Shown here piece after piece: positions 13,483-24,700 of a stretch of DNA of 64,000 nucleotides. The DNA is from Siphlonurus alternatus. Its lineage: Eukaryota; Arthropoda; Insecta; Ephemeroptera; Siphlonuridae. The notes beneath the pieces were generated by a model, which was not told where the DNA came from, did no database searches, and saw only the letters and a list, made by a program, of their open reading frames with translations. Each line of letters begins with the position of its first letter. Within the stretch, counting starts at the first letter, position 1. A program made the position numbers and the translations under genes. Location of the stretch: NCBI GenBank assembly GCA_949825025.1, contig OX463786.1, positions 8,419,094 to 8,483,093 on the forward strand, read 5' to 3'.

Positions 13483-16400
13483 ACAAAAAACAAACAAACT
13501 CAGTGATTACTCACCGACAGTGCCGTAGAAGCCCCTGGGTCCACATGATCCGACTCCGTACTTCGAGAGACAGTGCAGGGCTGCCTCCTCCACCTGGGGG
13601 CTCTCCACCAGTCCCAGGTAGTTGTGGGTGGCCAAGTTGAGGCAGCGCACGCCCTCCAGCTCCAGGTGCTTGCCAATCTGTGTAGCAAGAACCTGCTGTT
13701 AGTATATCACACGAAGGTGTTAAACCTGTCCTTGCCAATGGACAACCTGCATGAAAATTTTTTATTGCAGAAATGAATAGAGGGTACCAAATTATGCAAC
13801 TCTGAATTTTGTCAGATTTTTTTTTTTACTCCCAGAACTATTTTTAAAACTACTGTATTTTTAAATAATTATTGAAAGTGCAATAAATGCTGATGGAGGT
13901 GTCAATAGGCGTCTCGGTCCTATCCTTTTTATTAAAGATTCAGGGGTGCCAACTGAAATCACAGAACTTTCAATAATGGACAACATACATGAAAAATTTT
14001 TATTGCAGAAATGAATAGAGGGTACCAAATTATGCTACTCTGAGTTTTTTCAGATTTTTTTGAGACCCGGAACTATTTTTTAATAATTATTGAAAGTCCT
14101 GTGATTTCAGTTGGCACTCCTGCAGCCTTAATAAAAAGGATAGAGACTGGACGCCTATTGACGCCTCCAGGGGGCGTGTCCGCACTTTCAGTAATTATTT
14201 AAAAATAATTCTGGGTCTCAAAAAAATCTGAAAGAATTCAGAGTAGCATAATTTGGTACCCTCTATTCATTTCCGCAATAAAAAATTTTCATTCAAGTTG
14301 TCTATTAATGTAAGGCTTAATTATTATTTTTATTTCTTTATTTTATTTTTTCAGTGAATCAAAACCCTTTAATCTTAAATGTTACTCATAGGGGGATAGG
14401 TGGCAGCACCTGCGGTGATAGGTTTAAAATACGTCGAGCTGTATTTAATTTTTGTAATTATATAGTTTTTATAACTGAAATAGGTGTAAAATAGTGGCCT
14501 ATAGTTTTATGAATATTAAGTGCACAGATTAGAGTGAAAAAGAACAAGAAAAGTGTTAAATTAATATTGAAAAAGTGTTTTGTTTGTGAAGCTGCCAAAT
14601 ATGGCGGCAAACAATCTCTACTCCTGTGGAAATTTTGGGATGCCGTCTGCAATTCGGTATAACCATCACTTTCCACCTCCACCATGGGCACCTCCTACAA
14701 CAGGCCAACCTGATCTACAGCATAACTACAAAGATAGCATAAGTATTTCTCAAAAAAATCTTATAGAAAAAGATGATGGTAAAATAATTGACAACAATAT
14801 TTTTTTATCCATGCAAAACGACATAAAAAAATTACACTCAACTATAGAAGAAATTAAAAGTATCATTAGCAATAACACAAATATTAAAAGACATAATACT
14901 ATAAATGAAAGAAATAATGTCGTGCATTCATATGGAGAGCAGCCATCTTTTAAGAGTATTCATAATCCTGTCGTTTCGCAGCAAGAAAGCTCGCAGTCTC
15001 GGATCAACGTGCAATATCGTGCTCGTCAGCGCACAGACGAATTCCGTCAACCAGTGCCAAGGTCGGCCCGGCCACCTGCACGTGGACCGCCGCGTCACAC
15101 ACCACGTCATCATGAGCCTGCGGGTATTTCTCCTCTGCCACTGAGAAATTTTTACTCACCATTGTCATCGAATGTAAACAACATTCCACACCGAAACCTA
15201 CCTCAACGTCAACAAGCACCACGGCCTAATTCACGTGAGTTACAAACAAGAATTAGGTCACACAAAAACTTTAAATTTTCAGAAGAGAGAGGTGATTTGT
15301 TTGACTGTCCTCCGGGTATAGCTTTCGCCCACTCTACTGCAGAGGATCTGTGGATGGGACGTGGAGTCGCCTCTGTTGTTAAACGCAAATATGGCAAAGT
15401 CTCCTTTCTTAAAAGTCAGTTAAAAAAGAAGGGAGAGGTAGCAGTATTAGAAACTGAGGAGAGAATAATATTTTATTTAATATCAAAAACTACATGTAAT
15501 TCTTTGCCATTTATGGAAGATTTACGATCATGCTTAAAAAATCTGAAACTGGCCTGTCAAATCCTTCAAATAAAGCAACTAGCTTTACCTCGCATTGGTA
15601 GTAAGCGTGATCGTTTACCATGGGAGCAGGTTAGAGAAGAATTAATTGATATTTTCAAAAATATGGATATAGCCATAACGGTATATTATGACTGGAAACA
15701 CAAAAAAATGGAAAAGAACGAGGAGCAGACAATTCCAAAATCTCTTGCTGGAGATTACGTCACAAAAACTTTAGATAATCCAGAAGCAAATGTTTCATTT
15801 AATACACTGACACCTCAAATGGCTCTCGAAAGCAAAATTTCAACCTCTCCACCTGTTACCCGTCCTCCTGTCGTCACACATGTTGCAGAGGACATTGTCA
15901 AGCAGGTGGTGGTACCGTCAGCCGACCAGCAGCAGGCGACATCCACTGCCCTGGATGAGCCAGTACATAGGTCGGAGAAAAACGCTTTAGCCGTGTCCCT
16001 CGAAAGTGGAGACAAGGTAACATCACCAGCAGCATCGGCGAGAGCGGTGGGGACCGCCACGCACAGCCCGAGTCGTGTCACGACTGGGATGGGGAACACG
16101 CTGCCAGATCGTGGTTTGTCCTTGCTCCCCAGTGCTCCTCCATTCTCCCCATTTCAACAACTCCATAATAAATTTTCCCCAAGTGCACCGAATCTCTCAC
16201 AGTTCACACAAAATACTGGTGAGTCATCAGTTTTGTTATCATCTCTTTTTCCCGCAGTTGAAGACGAGAAAGAGGTTGAAAGGTACAATCAGGCAATTAA
16301 ATCTGCTGATTTAAATAAATCAGCCCTTGATGAATATAATGAATTTTGTGAAAATACATTAGCAGATGATAATGGTTTTGAGCGTAATGATAATAATAGG

Positions 16401-19400
16401 GTTCAGCATTCTCCTGAAACAATAAATCAAAACCACCATCGTCTTCGACCCCGAAATGTTGCTCAAAGTCAAAATTTTTCCCGCAAAAAAAGTCAGATCA
16501 AAAAAATTTAAGGGATAATTTAAGTGTAATTTCAATTTTGCAGCTAAATATTCCTGGCTTTAAATCAAAATTAACATTATTTGAATCATTACTTGAATCT
16601 GAAAACACTGATATAGCGCTGATATGTGAACATGGGCTTAAGGATGATGAATTAAATACAATTGTATTTCAAAACTATAAGCTAGTAAGCTCTTTTTGTC
16701 GCGCTTTACAAGTAAAAGGAGGGGTAGCAATATTTGCTAGAAAAGAGATGAATATTAGTAAAATAAACATAGAGTCAATAGAGTCATGTTTTGAATGCTG
16801 TCTTGCAAAATTAAAAATTAGTAAATCACAGAGCATATTTTTTGCATCTTTATATAGGTCCCCGAAATATTTCAAAAAAGGTGTTTTGTGTATAGAAGAA
16901 AAGAGTATTGATAAATTTTTAGATTGTTTCGAGGATATGTGTCTTAAAATTTTAGACAAATGTAAAATAAATGATAAAATAATATTAGGTGGAGATGTAA
17001 ATATCAATATTTTGAAAACAAACAATGTCACAAATCGATATATGGACTTACTGCAGTCATTTTCTTTATATATTATAAATCAGCTTCCAACCAGAGTAAC
17101 TAATGAAACTGCAACATTAATAGACCATATAATAACAAAAAATACAGAATTTGTTCAACAATATTTTAGTAAAAAAACTATTTTATCTGATCATAACTAC
17201 ACTGTTGTTAAATTCAAGTTTAGTTCAATTGATACAATAAAGCACAGTAAAATTGTTACCAGGCTAGTCTATTCCCCATGTTAAATATGTCGTCAAGATT
17301 GGTTGCCTGCTTTTAGGGGTTATTCAAACTTTTCTACCTACTCTGTAGATGGAGTTACCGTCAGATTCTGTCGCAGGTGGTAACCACATGCGACGGGGGA
17401 GTAGAGGTGCATCATCCCCAACTTGCGCTGAGGCCGGGGGGTACTGACCGTGTTATTCTCCGCTCCCGCTTGTTTGTTTAGTAAAGAAAAAGGAAGAAAA
17501 AAACATTCATGCAAGCCATTAGCTGTCAAATCTAACCACAATTTATGATATCCCTTTTTTGACGAAATTAATTAATATATCTACGATATTTTTTTTATTA
17601 AAATCAGGCGCAGAATAAAAAAATAATGCCAGCCCTTTTTTAAAACTTTCAATACGATGCTCCGATCGCATACATAGAGTTAATATTATCGCATAAAAAA
17701 AAAGTGGAACGAGTGATTCCACAATTGAAATGATGAAACAACTCCAAGTGAGTAAAAAGGGGGTCAAAATTGTTGAGTGCGTTGAAAATTTAATACGAAA
17801 ATACGATAAAATTCATGAAGAAAAACTACCCTGAGCTTTATTCTCACGCCCACGTTTATACTTAACAAGAGAGCATATTTTATGATTACATAAATAATGT
17901 TGGCAAAATCATAATAAATATATTATATATTTTTTTATAATAATTGTATTAATTATAAAATGTTACTTTTACTTTTTAAGCAAACTGTCCTTTGTCTCTA
18001 TGTTGTATAATGTAGAGCCACAACAGAAATAAATAAATAAATATAATATCTATCAGCGCGTGTATATTGAATTCACGGTGGCAGATGATAGCCTCTGATG
18101 GTAATTTTTAAACGAACAGTAAGCTACATCAAATTTTTTTTATTACATTTTATTTTATTAAAATTAAATAATGAATAGAATAAAATAATCATTTGTTATA
18201 AAAATATTTCAAAATTCATAAATTATAACTTTATATATTTACTTATAAGTCTTATATAAGTATAATTATTAGAGCGCGGAAAAAAGTCAAATTTTTTTCG
18301 AAAAATAGGCGCCTAAAAAGTCAACTTATTTTTGGAAAAAAGTCTACAAAAAAGTCACTCGTTTTATAAAATAGTCCATAAAAAATTCACTTTTTTTTTT
18401 TTTAGAAACTGCAGCAAAAAGGCGTTTCTAAAGTGCTATTTAAAAGTTGTTTTTTTATATTTCTTTACACAGACTGAAGTCTTTGTTTCTTTGCTTCTTT
18501 ACTTTTTTTTTTTTTTTTTTTTTTTTTACAATATGAAAAAAAGAGCTGAAATGCACTAAAAATATGTCAAAAAGTCACAAAAAGTCATCTTTTGCCAAAA
18601 TAGTCTAAAAATCCAAAAATAGTCTAAATAGTCTTTTTTTTAATAGGCTCATTTTAATCCACTTCCGGAGATCGGTGGATATCCTAAATGACAACAAAAT
18701 AGTCCTCATGTGCACAAATAGGCAAAATGACTTTTCCGCGCTCTAATAATTATATACTTTACTATACTTATAGCAAATAAACTTTTTAATTTCTTTCTAA
18801 AATAGTATCACATCTTGTTTTTTTTTTATTATTATTATTTAGAATTTTAAAATATTTTAAATTTAAAATAAATATAATGAAGTAATTTTTTTATTTTTAC
18901 TAGCACGCTCATTTGAGATCTTTTGATACGTTGATCCGAAATCATATATATATATATATGTAAGCAGAAAAGTACTCAGTTCTCGAGTTCACAGTTCACA
19001 TGCGTTTTATATATACGCATTTTTTTTTATGTTCTGGCAGGGTAAAGAATCTTCGGTCAGTTTTCAGTCAGATCCCCTCGAGCGCTTGCCCCCCTCCTCC
19101 TCTCATTCTTCAGTCCGTAGCGACAAACTACAGCGCCCCAACCTCGTTTGGTTAATTTTTAAACCTCTTCAACCCCTAAGTGTTAAATGTAATGACAGCC
19201 TGCGCCATCTAAAAAGGAGGTAGAACCCTAGATCAGTGACGACAAAAATCCCTATAGCTCTAGAGTTATAGGTATTCTTTATTATATGTTGTTACTTATA
19301 CAGTTAGAAATTTTAGCCAAGAAAATTATGAATACTTGTTTAGAATGTTAATTAATGAAAATTGGTTAGAAGTATTAAAGCCTGAATTAAGTATAGAAGA

Positions 19401-21722
19401 AAAATGGGAAATATTCATTAATATATTTTTGTTTCATTTCAATGAAGCATTCCCCAAAAAAACAAAAAAAGTTGATATGTGTTTAAATAAGCCAAGTTGG
19501 ATTAAAAATAATCCTCATTTAGCAGTAGAAGGGAAAGTGTTAAAAGAATTATTTATAGAAGCAAAATATATTAATCCTGACTTAATGCCAGAGTACAAAA
19601 ATAAATTAAAAATACATAAACAGAAAATAAATAAGGCAATAAAAGCTGAGGGTGACATTGAAATAAATAAAGCTGATAATAAAATAAAAGCTGGATGGAA
19701 AATTATAAAAAGTAAATGCACTCTCTCAAAAGTAAATAATAATAACAATAATTGCGTTATAGAAATTACAGTTGATGGTGAGCCAGTATCATCTCCTGCT
19801 GAAATAAGTAACATTTTAAATACCTATTTTGTTAAAACAATTGAAAATTTAATTTCTGAGAATTTTTCTAATACCTTTAAATCTATTGATAATCAAAATT
19901 TCATTCATTTAGAAACACAGCAAAAATTTGAATTTCAAAATATTGACTATTTTAAACTGTTACAGCATATTAATAACCTGCCAAATAAAAATGCGGCAGG
20001 ACCAGATGAGATACCGTATACGGTAATAAAATACTGTAAAAAATTATTAACAGTTCCTTTAACATTTCTCATTAATAACTCCATTACACAGGGAGTATAT
20101 CCTAAAATTTTAAAAAAATCTATTGTCAATCCATATTTTAAAGAGGGTGATAAAAAATTAATAACTAATTATAGAGGCATAACTAAATCTTCAGTGTTTT
20201 CGAAGTTATTTGAAAGTGTTTTGGATGAACAATTAACAAATTATAGAATAGAAAATGACCTTATTGCACAATGTGAGCATGGTTTTGTGAAAAATAGATC
20301 CACTACTACTGCAGCCTTTGATCTTTTAAGTACAGTATACTCAGCCATTGACAATAAAAAATTTTGCATTGCTATTTTTTTTGATTTATCAAAAGCTTTC
20401 GACTCCCTAAACAAAAAAATTGTAATTAATAAATTGAAAAATATTGGGGGCGTTGAAAACAGTTTAAAATTAATTGACTCATATCTCTCTGATCGGCAGC
20501 AATATGTTGAAATCAATTGTGTTACAGACAGCAAGAATTCTTTGGTTAAATCTGATATCCTACCCCTAACATTAGGGGTTCCGCAGGGGGGAAAAATTTC
20601 TCCAAGCTTATTTGGTATTGGAACAAATGATATTTTCAATCATATACTAAGTGCTAAAATAATTAAATATGCGGATGATACAACAGCAGTTATTGTTGCC
20701 GATACGGAAGAAGAATTATTATTAAAAACAAAGCAAACTTTATGTGATATGAAAAAATGGTGTGATAGCAATCAATTAGTATTAAATGATAAAAAAACTG
20801 CTTTTATTCAATTTCACTCTTACAGAAATATACAGTCTCATAGTTACTTACTTAAATTAAATAATAACGCTCAATCAATTAAAAGAGTCGAATATACAAA
20901 ATTCTTAGGATTTAATATTCAGGAATGTTTGGACTGGAAGACACATATTGATTATGTTATAAAAAAAATAAACTCAGCAAATTTTGTACTTTTCTCCATC
21001 AGGGACCATGTATCAATTGAATCTCTTTTCTCAATTTATTATGCTTATGTTTATTCGCATTTAACTTACGGTCTTATTTTCTTTGGAACTGATAATCAAT
21101 CAATATGCAGGCTTTTTATTGCACAGAAACGATCATTAAGAACAATGCTGAGATTTAGGAAGAGAGATTCATGTGTATCGCATTTTAAAAGACACAATAT
21201 GCTAACGTTGCCTTCATTGTATATTTTAAACAGTGCACTATTTAGAAAACAGCATTCTGAATTATACGATCATAATCAGCATTCATATGAAACAAGAAAC
21301 AGAACAAAAACTGTAGTAGCTAATCACAAATCAGCTTTATTGGAGAAAAGTCCTTTATATCAGTCAGCTAAAATTTATGACTTTTTACCAGCATGTATTA
21401 GAAACATTGATAGTCATAAATTGTTTAAAGCAAAACTGAAATCTATCCTGATAAAAAGAGAATTTTATTCAGTGAAAATGTTTTTTGCTAATAAGCTACC
21501 TGAAAATTGTCTTGTAGAGTAAATAATTGTAAACTTGATATTATAATGTTTCAGTATATAGTGATGACATAATATATATGGATCTTTATTGTAATATATG
21601 ACTCTTAAAATATTGTAATTTTGTATATAATTTATTTTAAAGAACTTTGTTTGCATTGCTAATGTTGTATAGTTTTAGGAATGACGTGATTTATGTTGTA
21701 TTGTACAGCCATTAATCAAATA

Positions 21723-21756
<34 letters not shown>

Positions 21757-24700
21757 TTTGAAGATTTTTAAAGGTAAGAGGAATGAAAGGATTAGGTAAA
21801 AAAAAAAAGGGTTTGGTTGGATGTGATTGCATAATATTTGAAAAAGTACTTTGTGCAATACAGTGTAGAAGGCAAAAGAGAATCATGAGTATATCTGAAG
21901 CAAGTGGAGTAATGAATCAAGTACCGGTACTGTGGACAGCCGAGGTAATAATGCTGCTGCTTACTCCGTAAGGTGTATGGCATCATTTATGTATGTATGT
22001 ATGTTACTCATGCAAGATGTAAGTTAAGTTCTAATAAAATAATTCTCTTGACGACCACATAATCATTCGCCGTCAAGCCTTCAAAAAGCAAAAAAAATTT
22101 TTTTTTTTTTTTTTTTCATGTACAGTATTTCAACTTTTTTCTCCAATTTTTAAAATGTTTTAACGATTAATCTCAGTTACTGCTAGAGTCAAAGAATATT
22201 TCCCTCCAAACGAATAAAATGAAATAAATTTTAAAAAATCGAGAATGTTCTAAAACTTAATCGCTTATGATTTAAGCAAATTCAGTCTTGCAGTTTTTTT
22301 ACAACAGCTCCATTTTTGGTTTTTGTCCATAAGGCCAATGTTAAACTTCTACCTCAGTTTCCATAAAACTGATAAGACAGATTCGCTTCAAAATTTGTAT
22401 GCCACCTATTGATGGTGAGTTCTAAGTTCTCTGCAAGTCTCGTTGCATTCAGGCGGTACGATTGCGAGATAGCAATCTACTGAGATTCATCATTAAAGTC
22501 TTCTACACCCTTTTCATGCTTTAAAAGACATGTGGGTTGTTTTGACCCTTGCTTGCTAGGGTTAAATACTTTATCTAGTGGTGCTTACTTTTCCAGTAAC
22601 AACTCGAGGGTTTAAAGCTCTGTGATTGGCTGGTACATCCGATATCAGAGGCTCAGGCGTCCAATCAGAAACCAGCTCTTCCATCTCCTGTAATATACAT
22701 ATTCAATTTAGGTCCTGATAGCTTACAAAGTTATTGAATTACATGCATTATATAATTTTAATAAGTTAATAAAGTTAATACCCTTGACACCATTTTTACC
22801 CTTTTGGGTGTCATGGCCAAGTGTTTATAACCTTGTCAGTAAGAGTTATCTCGTGACCGAGCTGGGGCTATTACCAGTTACTCAGAACCAGTGGTGAAAG
22901 TAAGCCGGTGCGCACCAGTGCGCCGCACTGGTAAGACATTTGACGCCAGTGCGGCGCACTGGTAAGACACTGATCGAAATTTACCAAAAAAATCAACAAT
23001 TTTTAACGAAAAAAATAATATTGCAAGTGTGAACAGATAACATTATAATCATGCTCAATGCATGATAGTTATTGTATTTTTTTTTTCTCTCTCACGAAGT
23101 TTTAACTTGCACTTTCTTAAAATTTGTTCTAAAAAAATAATTGAAATCTACTCGATCTATTCACTTATATTTTATTTTTTCATTACGTAAAAAATAAAAA
23201 CGAATTAATAATATGAGGTATGAAATGGAGTACTGACCTCAAAATTTTTTATTGCAGAAATGGATAGAGGGTGCAAAGTTATGCTACTCTGATTTTTTTT
23301 CCGATTTTTTAGAGCCCGGCAAATATTTTTTTAAATTTATTGAAAGTACAGAAAAAGTGCCGCCTCTTGCCGCCTCTCTTAATAAAAGATAGGACCCAAA
23401 AGGGACGTGGATTCGAACCCGACCTCGCTAAAACTTTTTAGCAATACTTCCCGGTCCCTAAAAAATCTGAAAAAAATCAGAGTAGCATAACTTTACACCC
23501 TCTATCCATTTCTGCAATAAAAAATTTTGAGGTCGGTACTCCATTGTTGCATTGTTAATAAGTAGTAAATGCTGCAGTCAAACATTATTATAAATTAAAA
23601 GACTATATATGTTTAAAAAGTTAATTATAATATTTTATCATAAATGCACTTTTTATGGCGAGCCTTTTAGAACAGATTTATTTATTATATTATTTTTTTT
23701 AGATTTTTTAAATCTAAGAAATATTTTTAAAAGTTTTTTTTTTAAAATATCTGTAGGTTTATTGTTTACTATTTTTTCTTCAATTTTTATATGAAGTGAT
23801 CATGATGTTTTATTACATGATCATGGAAGTGGTAAAATCGTTAGAACTTTTTTAAAATTGTAACCGTTCATCTTTTTGGAATATTTTGTTTAAACTAATT
23901 TTCGAGACATTTAAAACAATAATTTATTTATTTAAAAAAATGTAACATTTATTAAAAAAAAATAAAACATTCTAAATTGTAAAACAGTTAATTAAAATAT
24001 TTTTACAGTATTAACACTGCTGCCAGACATGCATAGACAACTAAACGAACAACAAAGTGCTTGTTTGTGATTTTTTTTTATGTAAAAATTTATATTTAAA
24101 TTTTCATTAGGCAACACAGGAAATATTTTTGAATATTTTTTTCATCAATTTAGTGTGACACTATATTTTTTTTCGCGGTTAAAAAGTTTTAAAAAGTATT
24201 TAATTTTACTTAATTTGTGGGTTAATTCTCATAAGAATTTCCAATATTTTTCCAGAAAAATGACAGTAAAAAAATGTTTTATTTGTAAATCGAAAATCTA
24301 TTAAAGAAATTCATCATAGATTATACTTATTGTTAGATATTTTTTAATTGGTTCCATAGTTCAGATGAAGTGTGAGTAAACAGTAAAATGCTGCTTTCTG
24401 TGCCATAAATTTGCATGTTAAAAAATTAAGCCTCCGAAACACCAACTTTAAGAATGTTTTTAATTTCTAGATATAGAGGGCATTTTAAAATATTTTTAGA
24501 AAACAAATTCTTAAAAAAAATAATAATAACCCCTCACTCTAATTGAAAAATCTCTTAGGGGTGCATCCCTGTAAAAAAAAAAAAATATATTATAAATCAA
24601 TTTCAGTGCAACTTTTCAATGAAAAAAATTAAGCCACGCCCCTTTTTCCCAGAAAATCGCGCCTCCGGCGGGGGTTTGGGCCCTTCAGGCCTCTATCTGA

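Larger units (their letters stand above)
14385..21755 (+). mobile_element. Non-LTR retrotransposon (LINE), two ORFs, interrupted by a 2-kb insertion
   Basis: About 7.4 kb inside SPTLC1 intron 3, opposite to the host gene. Order: 5' leader (starting near GGGATAGGTGGCAGCACC), ORF1 (14580-16511), ORF2 endonuclease part (to 17284), a foreign insertion (17275-19272), ORF2 reverse-transcriptase part (19278-21522), a short 3' UTR and a (TTA)n tail at about 21724-21755. Apart from the insertion both frames are open, so the copy looks young. I could not assign the clade with certainty; the microsatellite tail rather than poly(A) argues against L1. No clear TSD was found. Confidence 0.85.

Noticed and set aside
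13226..13486. ORFs of LFIYLFIY type (also 42995-43213 and 61314-61613)
   Set aside because: Translations of the (TTTA)n microsatellite. Only the last 153 nt of the 61314 frame is a true exon, starting at 61461.
13500..13776. Alternative frames over SPTLC1 exon 4
   Set aside because: The correct frame gives the conserved NYLGL and [13 protein letters not shown] and matches the splice phases; the others are GC-rich shadows.
17275..19272. LTR retrotransposon or solo LTR because of the 5-bp TSD
   Set aside because: The ends are CCC and AGG rather than TG and CA, and there are no two matching long repeats or gag-pol frames.
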